From the NCBI GenBank assembly GCA_964035575.1, contig OZ037839.1, positions 1,749,220 through 1,813,219 of the forward strand: a DNA stretch of 64,000 bases, written 5' to 3'. Every line of letters starts with the position of its first letter. Within the stretch, counting starts at the first letter, position 1. The notes beneath the pieces are model-generated. The model worked only from the letters and a program-made list of their open reading frames with translations, searched no databases and had not been told where the DNA came from. Positions 45,246 through 54,982 of the stretch are shown one piece after another. This DNA comes from Rhynchopus sp. YZ270_cl-10. Lineage: Eukaryota > Euglenozoa > Diplonemea > Diplonemida > Diplonemidae. A program made the translations under genes and the position numbers.

Positions 45246-46859
45246 ATGGAACTGTGTGTGCAGGGATATGATGATGACACCAAATACGTGATTGAGGTGG
45301 GTGAGAACGACACAACGGAGACGATGCGGCAGAAGGTGGCGTCTGCAACAGGGTTGTGCGAAGACAGCTTCCGCATGGGCTTCGGAGGGAAGGAGGAAGG
45401 AGAGGACATCACAGAACTGAGTGCTGGAGACACAGTCGTGTTGACGAAAACTACTAAGTACGCATCTGTTGAGGAACTTCGTGCCTTGGGTGAGACAGAC
45501 ATTTCCGAAGCGAGGTTGGCGACTGTGGACGATCCTGAGGTGGCTTCTCTGCTTCTTCAGGCGGAGGTTGCGACTGTTCTTCCTCGCCTGTTCTTGTCGG
45601 AAGCATCGTTTACGAGACTTGATCTCTCTGCTGTGTCTGGGGTGACGCGAATTGAGCACAACTTCCTCTTCAACTGTGCGTCGGTGGAAACGGTTGACTT
45701 GTCGGGATTGTGCAACGTTACGCACATCAAACAACTATTTCTCTCTCGCTGCCCATCGTTGACAAGCCTTGACGTGTCAGGGTTCACGGGTGTGAAGGTG
45801 ATAGGGAACTGGTTCCTCCAAGGAAGTGGCGTCACAAAGCTTGACTTATCCGCGATGACGAGTGTGAAGACGGTTGGTGCTTGCTTCCTCTCCGACTGCG
45901 AGTCGTTAGAAAGCATTGACATCTCAGGATGGCGCAGAGTCACGCACATTCAGGACTACTTCCTCAAGAACTGCACCTCGTTGGCAAGCATTGATGTATC
46001 AGCTTTTTGCAGTGTCACGAAGATCGACTCCCGCTTTCTCATCAACTGCTCGTCGTTGACCACCATCAGCTTTTCAGGGATGACCAATGTGACGGACATT
46101 GGGCACAGCTTTTGTAAGGACTGCACCTCGTTGGAAACGATTGACTTATCAGCACTGCACAGGGTTGTGAAGGTGGGTTACGACTTTCTAATGAACTGCA
46201 CCTCGCTGGGAAGTATCGACCTTTCAGCTTTTGGGAGTGCGACAGACATCGGTCACTGCTTTCTTGTTCAGTGCTCATCATTGAAAGCAGTTGATTTATC
46301 AGTGTTGCGCAGCATCACACACATTGAGCAACACTGGATGCGAGGGTGCTCCGCGTTGACAACAGCAGACTTATCAGGACTGAGCAATGTTACGCAGATT
46401 GGTTCACTGTTCCTGCAAGGGTGCACATCCTTGACTACGCTTGACATGTCAGGTATAGGCTGTGACACAATGATCCAATACATATCTCACCCGCATCACT
46501 TCCTGCTCAACTGCAACGCACTCACAACAGTCGTCTTGCCAGGCAATATCGACATGCACGAGATATCAAAAGAGGACCGTAGCATGTTGCAGTGCACCGA
46601 TGCACCCTTCCATGTGTGTGTGCGTGTCATGTACGCAAGGTTTGCTGAACAGTACGCAGATGTGCGGGTAGAACGCTTTAATGCAGCACGACAAGACGTG
46701 TCTGGAGATGCAAGACAATGTATTGCATTGAAAGCAGGACAAGAAGGAGAAGGTTTGATGCAAGCACAAGAGGACGAGGGCAAACAGGAGCAACAAAAAC
46801 AGGAGGATTTGGATGGTTTGGGGCAGGACAAACAGGAGCAACACAAGCAGGAGGGTTAG
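45246..46859 (+). CDS. UBL-LRR (BspA-like) protein, copy with altered upstream region
   Basis: A 537-residue paralog. UBL 1-70, LRRs about 115-430, then a tail with GLMQAQEDEGKQEQQKQEDL and DKQEQHKQEG, a short version of the 48-bp repeat of the gene at 8046. Variable residues around FL differ from every other copy (first LRR LPRLFLSEA, second IEHNFLFN, third IKQLFLSR). A six-residue insertion (YISHPH) sits in the last repeat before FLLNC. The usual pyrimidine tract before the AG is missing, so expression may differ. Confidence 0.9.
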   Translation: MELCVQGYDDDTKYVIEVGENDTTETMRQKVASATGLCEDSFRMGFGGKEEGEDITELSAGDTVVLTKTTKYASVEELRALGETDISEARLATVDDPEVASLLLQAEVATVLPRLFLSEASFTRLDLSAVSGVTRIEHNFLFNCASVETVDLSGLCNVTHIKQLFLSRCPSLTSLDVSGFTGVKVIGNWFLQGSGVTKLDLSAMTSVKTVGACFLSDCESLESIDISGWRRVTHIQDYFLKNCTSLASIDVSAFCSVTKIDSRFLINCSSLTTISFSGMTNVTDIGHSFCKDCTSLETIDLSALHRVVKVGYDFLMNCTSLGSIDLSAFGSATDIGHCFLVQCSSLKAVDLSVLRSITHIEQHWMRGCSALTTADLSGLSNVTQIGSLFLQGCTSLTTLDMSGIGCDTMIQYISHPHHFLLNCNALTTVVLPGNIDMHEISKEDRSMLQCTDAPFHVCVRVMYARFAEQYADVRVERFNAARQDVSGDARQCIALKAGQEGEGLMQAQEDEGKQEQQKQEDLDGLGQDKQEQHKQEG

Positions 46860-47998
46860 CAGGACAAACTGGAGCCGAACAAACAGGTGAAAATATCGAA
46901 TTTCATTCTTAGATACACCTCTGTGAGCTCTTGGGGAATCCGGGATTTTTAGCGTTTTTAGCGAAAATAAGGATCTACCCTGTTCATAACTTTTTTTTCT
47001 CCGCCGCCCGCCGGATTTGGGGGGTGGTCAACACGCCGGATGGATGCGATCAACAAACAACAAACAACGAATAAATAAAGAAGGGGGGTGTATTTCATTT
47101 TCTAATCCGGGGCGGGTTGGAGTAGAGCCACATTTGTTTAGGTTTACCTTGGGCCACGAGCACCCTGTACACTGTCTGAGGCAGTGAGGTGGATGGAGTT
47201 TTCGTCTGTGCTAATTGGTTATGCGTTAACACAGGCTGTGAATGCCTCTAGTTTTTTTTGTAGTCGATCCGCGAGTGATTGAAACAGGGATAATAACAGG
47301 TGCACCGAAAAAATCGGTGGAGTCTGCTCGTGTGTGAGCGATACGGACGGTGCCGAAATATCGGCGGACACGTACACGGGTGTGAGTTGCGTGGTTTTGT
47401 GTGTGTTACTGGCAGTGCCGGAATATCGGCAGGGACCGAACGCTCGGTCGTGCACGCCTAGGTGGAAAGGCTGCGCTGGTGGGGTAGTCGACTGTAACGG
47501 TTGAAAGGAGGGGGGGGTTATGAAATCATCAGCAAAGCTGAGGTGGCCAAGATAGCGATCTTGTTTTTGGGTGTGTGTGTTTCACCACAACCTCTCCTTT
47601 TTGTCTTTATTGTTTTTATTGCATTTTTATTGTTTGTGGGGGTGGGGGAAAAACATAAAAGGAACAGTCGGGTGCGGTTTCAATTTTTTACTTCCAGCAG
47701 CTTTTGGTATACATTTGAACTACATATGCAGTACATAACATTGAAGAATCAACGATGTGATACAGGATATGGGTCAGTGATTACACAGAATCGACACCTT
47801 TGGTGTCTCAACAAAAACGAATTAATTAAGAAAGAGACTTTGAAGCTAGCAAAAAGAAATGCCTCGATAGTGAATGTTTTGTGAAGGCTTTGTGAATTTA
47901 TGCGAACCACAAGTGAATTTTCCCGAACAAGAAATACCCAAATCACCCCATTTTACATCAAAGCCTTGTCAAGGAGTGGAGCCCATACTTCGCCCACA
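46860..47998. other. Intergenic region after LRR copy at 45246
   Basis: Carries the module-B tail at about 47037-47100 (CGATCAACAAACAACAAACA). A pair of related words GGTGCCGAAATATCGGC and AGTGCCGGAATATCGGC lies near 47351 and 47415. A hydrophobic frame at 47501-47884 has no credible start. Confidence 0.55.
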
Positions 47999-48461
47999 AT
48001 GCTATCACAACCACCGGTGCCGATTGCATCTGTTCGTCAGTGTGCTTGCAGTCGGTGGTTGTCTGTTTTCTAATGGAGTGCGAAACATGTTTCATGACCA
48101 AAAACCCGAACCTGTTCAGACCAGATCTTCAAAAAAAAAAACAGAATTCTTCCTACATATGTACCTCCCTTTTTAGGCCTTCTCTGCAACACATATCTGC
48201 TGCTCAAATACCCCCCTCCCATCGCGCCTATCTTGCTGACGTCGCGTCCACACACTGCTACCCACTATGATGAAGACACTGAGGTGCAGCACCGCATGAC
48301 GCACTTCGTTGGTGCAAATGCGAACCCAAAGCCGTGTTGTGCAGCTTCATCGCAATGCCAATAAGCACAGAAGTGAGTCGCATTCATCGTTTTGCTGCCT
48401 TTTGTCAGAACAATCAACGTCAACACATCCTCTCATTTCGTCCTTAATTCCTACCCCACCC
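47999..48461. repeat. Segmental duplication, copy 2 (LRR upstream)
   Basis: Matches 44731-45191 with few differences. Here it is followed by about 50 unique bases and the normal pyrimidine tract of the LRR family. Confidence 0.93.
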
Positions 48462-48575
48462 CCATAGTTGAGAGAATATGACTTGGGGTGGTTATTCTTG
48501 TTTTGTTGCATCTTGCCTCCCTCCTCCTCCTTCTCAACACTTACCCCAAAACAGAGCAACACTTCACTCGAAACA

Positions 48576-50746
48576 ATGGAACTGTGTGTGCAGGGATATG
48601 ATGATGAAACCAAATTCGTGATTGAGGTGGGTGAGAAGGACACAACGGAGACGATGCGGCAGAAGGTGGCGTCTGCAACAGGGTTGTGCGAAGACAGCTT
48701 CCACATGGGCTTCGGAGGGAAGGAGGAAGGAGAGGACATCACAGAACTGAGTGCTGGAGACACAGTCGTGTTGACGAAGTCGACGTACCAATATGTTAAT
48801 AAACTTCGTGCCTTGGGTGAGACAGACATTTCCGAAGCGAGGTTGGCGACTGGGCGTACGGGATTAGTATCTTTTTTTCGAGAGAACCCAAGAGCGGCCA
48901 GGTCCTGGACAAGTACGTTGTGCTTTTAGACCTACAAACTGTCTGGGGTGGTGGGACCTCGGGGCGAAGGGTGCTTCCCGGGACCCCAATATCCTACCAC
49001 AAGGAGCTCGAGTCGTGCATGGAATGCAGGGTACTCTGAGCCGATTACTTCCACAAAACTCCCAGATCCCAAGACCTCCACGGGGGGCAGGCCTCCACGG
49101 AAACCCGCGACCGCCGACACCTTAGCTCCGTACTGCCTCTGTCTGTAACCTGCCGGTCCCCCACCTACCTACGCTTTTTGTGGTGTCTTTTTACGACGGT
49201 GGACCAAGGGGCTTTGCAGTGCAGTCAACGCCGACGGAGCGAGACTCGATTGTGACCGGGTGAAAAGGGAACCTTAGCCAGCGCTAACCAGCGGCAGTTT
49301 TGACTCAGGGAGGAGTTTCTCACCGCAGACTGGCGACACACCCCCACTTTTTCGGGGTGGCTGCATTCCTCTTCGGAACGGGGTGTTCCATCCTATTTTT
49401 AAAAACGTTTATCCGAAGCGAGGTTGGCGACTGTGAAGGATCCTGAGGTGGCTTCTCTGCTTCTTCAGGCGGAGGTTGCGACTGTTATTCCGTTCGACTT
49501 CTTGCGCGAAGCATCGTTTACGAGACTTGATCTCTCTGCTGTGTCTGGTGTGACGCGAATTGAGTACAACTTCCTCCAAGGGTGTACGTCGGTGGAAACA
49601 GTTGACTTGTCGGGATTGTGCAACGTTACGCACATTGGGGACAAGTTTCTCCATCGGTGCCCATCGTTGAGAAGCCTTGACGTGTCAGGGTTCACTGCTG
49701 TGACGGTGATAGGGAACTCGTTCCTAGGAGGAAGTGGCGTCACAGAGCTTGACTTATCCGCGATGACGAGTGTGACGACGGTTGGTGGGCTCTTCCTCCA
49801 GAACTGCAGGTCGTTGGAAAGTCTTGACATCTCAGGATGGCGCAGAGTCACGCACATTGCGAACGACTTTCTCACGGACTGCACCTCGTTGGCAAGCATT
49901 GATTTGTCAGCTTTTTGCAGTGTCACGAAGATCGGCTCCGAATTTCTCCGCAACTGCACGTCGTTGACCACCATCAGCTTTTCAGGGATGACCAATGTGA
50001 CGGACATTGGTAACAACTTTTGTAAGGACTGCACCTCGTTGGAAACCATTGACTTGACAGCATTGCACAGGGTTGTGAAGGTGGGGTACGGCTTTCTTAC
50101 GAGGTGCACCTCGCTGGGAAGTATCGACCTTTCAGCTTTTGGGAGTGCGACAGACGTTGGGAACAGCTTTCTTTTTGACTGCTCATCATTGAAAACAGTT
50201 GATTTATCAGTGTTGCGCAGCATCACACGCATTGACGTATACTGGATGCAAGGGTGCTCCGCGTTGACAACAGCAGACTTATCAGGACTGAGCAATGTTA
50301 AGAACATTAATGCACAGTTCCTGCAAGGGTGCACATCCTTGACCACGCTGGACATGTCAAGTATAGGCTGTGACACGATGATCCAGCACTACTTCCTGCG
50401 CAACTGCAACGCACTCACAACAGTCGTCTTGCCAGGCAACATCGACATTGACGAGATGTCTCTCCCGAATGAAGCCCAAGAGAACAATGGCTATGGCGTC
50501 ACGAAGACCTTCGATGCATGTGTGCGTGACATTTACGCAAGTTTTACGGAACAGTTCGGAGGTGTGCGGACAGAAGATCTGGTACGAACAGACGTGTCTG
50601 GAGATGCAAGACAATGTATTTCATTGAAAGCAGGACAAGAAGGAGAAGGTTTGATGCAAGCACAAGAGGACGAGGACAAGCAGGAACTGGACAAACAGGA
50701 GCATGACAAGCAAGGGCATTTGGAGTGCCGGAGACACGCAGAGTGA
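48576..50746 (+). pseudogene. UBL-LRR gene split by a retroposon
   Basis: The 5' part (48576-48852) has the family ATG, UBL domain and start of the linker. Sequence of an insert then follows and the frame ends at 48929, giving only 117 residues. The 3' part resumes at 49412 with the duplicated TCCGAAGCGAGGTTGGCGACTG and reads without further damage through about 14 LRRs and the Q/E tail to 50746. The clean state of the 3' part argues for a recent insertion. The UBL-only 117-residue product could still be made. The LRR part has its own variable residues (IPFDFLRE, IEYNFLQG, IGDKFLHR). Confidence 0.88.
48853..49411 (+). mobile_element. TPRT-type retroposon inside an LRR gene
   Basis: A 559-bp insert between two perfect 22-bp copies of TCCGAAGCGAGGTTGGCGACTG minus none (48831-48852 and 49412-49433). 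It is GC-rich, ends CCTATTTTTAAAAACGTTTA without a poly(A) tail, and shares its 3' end with 33582-33811. Long duplications and a common 3' end indicate target-primed reverse transcription by a LINE partner. No reverse transcriptase frame is present, so it is a SINE-like or truncated copy. Confidence 0.82.
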
Positions 50747-52174
50747 CGCCGCCAGCTGCGCACTGCTCCGTCGAAGCTGTACGACGCACACCCTCACAGG
50801 CCACTCCTCCCGCAAGCACTGCAGACAACAGAGCTGGAATCCAACTTTTCAGCCTCTTCCCCAATTTACCTTTCGCGCTTTTTTCCCTCCCCGTTTTAGA
50901 ATCAACAGAGAGTGTACGTTAAGATTTCTTTCACTGTTTCATATCTCTAGCCTTTTGTGTCTCAGCACTTTACTTTTTCAATATGCGGGTTTTCGAGGCG
51001 TTTTCGGGTTTTTTGGGGGGTTTCAAAAATAAAGAGAAAGGATGGATACGATGAACAAAGAGCAGGACGACAGCAAAATAGAGAACGGGGGTGTGTTTCA
51101 TTTTTCTTGACTGTTTTTAGGTGACCAAACACTAGAAGCTTCAGTTTATCTGAATCTTTCTTTCCATGAAGCTGTGTACTGGAAACCCCTTTCACACTGC
51201 AACTAATTCCCCAACCGGACGCTGCATCACACAGGACTCATGACCCTTTGTCTCCAATGATCGTCGTTCTGCCCGTGACTGCACAGAGCTGACACACTCG
51301 TTGAGTGCCTCACAAAACCTCAAATTATTTCTCCCTTGCTTTTATTTGTCGTCTTCACACTTTATCATTGTTGTTGGGTTGGGAAATAGAAACGTTTCCC
51401 CCTTTCAAGCATGCTTAGGTTCAGCTTCGAATTATTTTCAGTTTCTCCCTCTGTTAACTACCGGCCGCGTACATATTACGTCGCGTATTTATTACGGGGG
51501 GTACTTATTACGTCGCGTACTAATTAAGTCGCTTTTTGGGGGCCCGCAGGCACACCGTAAGGTGAAAAAAAGTGGGGGTAATCATGTTGGAACACAGCTG
51601 GTGTGAGCACATCACTGGGGGGATACCACCAAACCCACACAATCCCGAAGTCATCGCAGCTCGTGTGAGCGAGGAGGAGAACAAACCCAACACGCGGCGC
51701 GTGTAGACGGCACAGGGTAAGGTGGAAGAAATCGGTGAGAACTCTGCCACAGTGCGTCTAGCACCTCCGTATGCGCAAGAGGAGTGGGAAGTGCCAATAG
51801 TTCCTCAAATCCGCAATTTGAGCAATTCGTTCATATTTCAAGAAACATTTTAAAAAAGCTTTTGTTTGCATGTTGCAATCTCTTCCCAATGTAACCTTGT
51901 AAAGGGCCGAGGGCCAACACCAAGAGAAATGCCAGACATCCTTCCCACTCACCTTGTCCGTAGATTTTGTTTTTCTTCAAAAAATTAACTTATTACGTCG
52001 CGTACTAATTAAGTCGGTATTTGCCCTAACAGACTTAATTAGTACGCGACGTAATATGTACGCGGCCGGTAGAGGCAAGTGGAATGAATAAGAAAGCTAT
52101 TTTGTTGTATCTTGCCTCCCTCCTCCTCCTTCTCAACACTTACCCCACAACAGAGCAACACTTCACTCGAAACA
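50747..52174. other. Intergenic unit between LRR copies, with TIR element
   Basis: In order: post-stop flank, partial module A (about 50940-51130), a segment shared with 59785-59980 (CCGGACGCTGCATCACACAG), the upstream module shared with 54752 and 60935 (CATTGTTGTTGGGTTGGGAA), the TIR element 51461-52069, and the pyrimidine tract of the next gene. Confidence 0.75.
51461..52069. mobile_element. TA-flanked TIR element (MITE-like), about 609 bp
   Basis: The ends are CCGGCCGCGTACATATTACG and its exact complement CGTAATATGTACGCGGCCGG, with further TCGCGTA pairing and several internal GTCGCGTACTAATTAAGTCG copies. TA occurs on both sides (51459-51460, 52070-52071). The paralogous unit at 54871-54890 has the uninterrupted CTGTTAACTATGGGCCAGTG, matching the empty site. 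No transposase is encoded. The TA target suggests Tc1/mariner-type mobilisation, though the termini are unlike those at 43581. Confidence 0.88.
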
Positions 52175-53767
52175 ATGGAACTGTGTGTGCAGGGATATGA
52201 TGATGACACCAAATACGTGATTGAGGTGGGTGAGAACGACACAACGGAGACGATGCGGCAGAAGGTGGCGTCTGCAACAGGGTTGTGCGAAGACAGCTTC
52301 CACATGGGCTTCGGAGGGAAGGAGGAAGGAGAGGACATCACAGAACTGAGTGCTGGAGACACAGTCGTGTTGACGAAAACTACTAAGTACGCATCTGTTG
52401 AAGCACTTCGTGCCTTGGGTGAGACAGACATTTCCGAAGCGAGGTTGGCGACTGTGAAGGATCCTGAGGTGGCTTCTCTGCTTCTTCAGGCGGAGGTTGC
52501 GACTGTTATTCCGAACCGGTTCTTGTCGGAAGCATCGTTTACGAGACTTGATCTCTCTGCTGTGTCTGGGGTGACGCGAATTGAGCGTGGATTCCTCTAC
52601 GGGTGTGCGTCGGTGGAAACCGTTGACTTGTCGGGATTGTGCAACGTTACACACATCAAGGGACTCTTTCTCTCTAGCTGCACATCTTTGACAAGCCTCG
52701 ACGTGTCAGGGTTCACTGGTGTGACGGTGATAGGGAACTCGTTCCTCAAAGAAAGTGGCGTCACAGAGCTTGACTTATCCGAGATGACGAGTGTGACGAC
52801 GGTTGGTGACTACTTTCTCCACCGCTGCGAGTCGCTGAAAAGTCTTGACATCTCAGGATGGCGCAGAGTCACGCACATTCAGGAAGACTTCCTGTCGAGC
52901 TGCACCTCGTTGGCAACCATTGATTTGTCAGCTTTTTGCAGTGTCACAAAGATCGACTGCTGCTTTCTCACCTACTGCGAGTCGTTGACCACCATCAGCT
53001 TTTCAGGGATGACCAATGTGACGGAAATTGCGTATGACTTTTGTAGGGGTTGCAAATCGTTGGAAACGATTGACTTGACAGCACTGCACAGGGTTGTGAA
53101 GGTGGGGTACGGCTTTCTTACGAGGTGCACCTCGCTGGGAAGTATCGACCTTTCAGCTTTTGGGAGTGCGACAGATGTTGGGTTCTACTTTCTTAGTAGC
53201 TGTTCATCATTGAAAACAGTTGATTTATCAGTGTTGCGCAGCATCACACACATTGAGCAAAACTGGATGCAAGGGTGCTCCGCGTTGACAACAGCAGACT
53301 TCTCAGGACTGAGCAATGTTAAGAACATTAGTGCACAGTTCCTGCAAGGGTGCACATCCTTGACCACGCTGGACATGTCAAGTATAGGCTGTGACACGAT
53401 GATCCAGCACAACTTCCTGGACAACTGCAACGCACTCACAACAGTCGTCTTGCCAGGCAACATCGACATTCACGAGATGTCTCTCCCGAATGAAGCCCAA
53501 GAGAACCATGGCACTGGACTCACGAAGACCTTCGATGCATGTGTGCGTGACATTTACGCAAGGTTTACGGAACAGTTCGGAGGTGTGCGGACAGAAGATC
53601 TGGTACAAACAGACGTGTCTGGAGATGCAAGACAATGTATTGCATTGAGAGCAGGACAAGAAGGAGAAGGTTTGATGCAAGCACAAGAGGATGAGGACAA
53701 GCAGGAACTGGACAAACAGGAGCATGACAAGCAAGGGCATTTGGAGTGCCGGAGACACGCAGAGTGA
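52175..53767 (+). CDS. UBL-LRR (BspA-like) protein, copy downstream of TIR element
   Basis: A 530-residue paralog with UBL 1-70, LRRs about 115-430 and a Q/K/E tail ending GHLECRRHAE, the same ending as the broken copy at 48576, so these two are close relatives. Its variable residues include IPNRFLSE, IERGFLYG, IKGLFLSS and IQEDFLSS. The TIR element lies about 100 bases upstream of the ATG but leaves the pyrimidine tract and AG intact. Confidence 0.9.
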   Translation: MELCVQGYDDDTKYVIEVGENDTTETMRQKVASATGLCEDSFHMGFGGKEEGEDITELSAGDTVVLTKTTKYASVEALRALGETDISEARLATVKDPEVASLLLQAEVATVIPNRFLSEASFTRLDLSAVSGVTRIERGFLYGCASVETVDLSGLCNVTHIKGLFLSSCTSLTSLDVSGFTGVTVIGNSFLKESGVTELDLSEMTSVTTVGDYFLHRCESLKSLDISGWRRVTHIQEDFLSSCTSLATIDLSAFCSVTKIDCCFLTYCESLTTISFSGMTNVTEIAYDFCRGCKSLETIDLTALHRVVKVGYGFLTRCTSLGSIDLSAFGSATDVGFYFLSSCSSLKTVDLSVLRSITHIEQNWMQGCSALTTADFSGLSNVKNISAQFLQGCTSLTTLDMSSIGCDTMIQHNFLDNCNALTTVVLPGNIDIHEMSLPNEAQENHGTGLTKTFDACVRDIYARFTEQFGGVRTEDLVQTDVSGDARQCIALRAGQEGEGLMQAQEDEDKQELDKQEHDKQGHLECRRHAE

Positions 53768-54982
53768 CGCCGCCAGCTGCGCACTGCTCCCTCGAAGCTG
53801 CACGACACACACCCTCACAGGCCACTCCTCCCGCAAGCACTGCAGACAAAGCTGGAATCCAACTTTTCAGCCTCTTCCCCAATTTACCTTTCGCGCTTTT
53901 TTCCCTCCCCCGTTTTAGAATCAACAGAGAGTGTACGTTAAGATGTCTTTCACTGTTTCATATCTCTAGCCTTTTGTGTCTCAGCACTTCACTTTTTCAA
54001 TACTGGGTGATTCAGATTGTTGTTATAGTAACCTGGGGGTGTCTCCGAAAAAAGCAAATTTTATTTTTTAGTAACAAACAGTTTTCCGGTTTTGTTACCT
54101 GGTATCTTCTTCCTCCGGATTTTTATATTTTTTATTTTTACAAATAACAGTAACAGTTACCTGGACCTTCTTATAAAATGGCGCCGCAGGCGAAAAAAAA
54201 ATCAGGGTACGGTGTAAAAATCTAGCTTTCACACTACCGAGTCACTCAACGAACGCGGAGCAAAAATGAAAAATGGCGCCGCAGGCAAAGGATTTTATGG
54301 TGCGATCAGTTACCCAGGGCCCTCCCGTGGTTCAACTACGGTTCTACCAGGAACTTTTTTTGACCCTCACCACCATCACCACATGTCAGGCGAGAGGTGA
54401 TGTTTTTTTTTCCAATTTTTATTTTACAGTTATCCGGGTTTGTTACCTGGGCCAGATACATTTTTATTTTAATTTTACAAAAGAATTATGTTGTTACCAA
54501 ATGGTTGTTACCTGGGGGAAATTTTTGGGGGTAAAATAATTATTTAGTTTTATTTTAACAACTTTATAAATCACCCAGTATACGGGTTTTTCGGGTCTTT
54601 TTGAGGGCTTCAAAAATAAAGAGAAAGGATGGATACGATGAACAAAGACCAGGACGACAGCAAAATAGAGAACGGGGGTGTGTTTCATTTTGTTTCACTG
54701 TTTCAAGGTGACCAAGCACGAGAGTCCTTCGTTCATCAATAATTATTTCTTCTTTGCTTTTATTCATCGTCTTCACGCTTTCATCATTGTTGTTGGGTTG
54801 GGAAATAAAAACGTTTGCCCCTTTCAAGCATAGTTTGGTACATCTTTACAATGTTTTCAATTTCTCCTTCTGTTAACTATGGGCCAGTGGAATGAATAAG
54901 AAAGCTATTTTGTTGTATCTTGCCTCCCTCCTCCTCCTTCTCAACACTTACCCCACAACAGAGCAACACTTCACTCGAAACA
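53768..54982. other. Intergenic unit between LRR copies, with second TIR element
   Basis: Post-stop flank, module A split by the element 54003-54578, the word GGTGACCAAGCACGAGAG (54707), the shared upstream module (about 54752-54890) and the pyrimidine tract of the next gene. Confidence 0.75.
54003..54578. mobile_element. TA-flanked TIR element, about 576 bp
   Basis: Starts CTGGGTGATT and ends AATCACCCAG, flanked by TA (54001-54002, 54579-54580). It lies inside module A; the paralogous site at 50976-50990 (TTCAATATGCGGG) and at 59635 is uninterrupted. Inside are repeated GTTACCTGG words and a pair of GGCGCCGCAGGC words about 95 bases apart, also found at 24610-24725. No transposase frame. 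Confidence 0.87.

Noticed and set aside
47501-47884. A hydrophobic 127-residue + frame
   Set aside because: No ATG at the start, no acceptor, and the hydrophobic part comes from T-rich low-complexity sequence.
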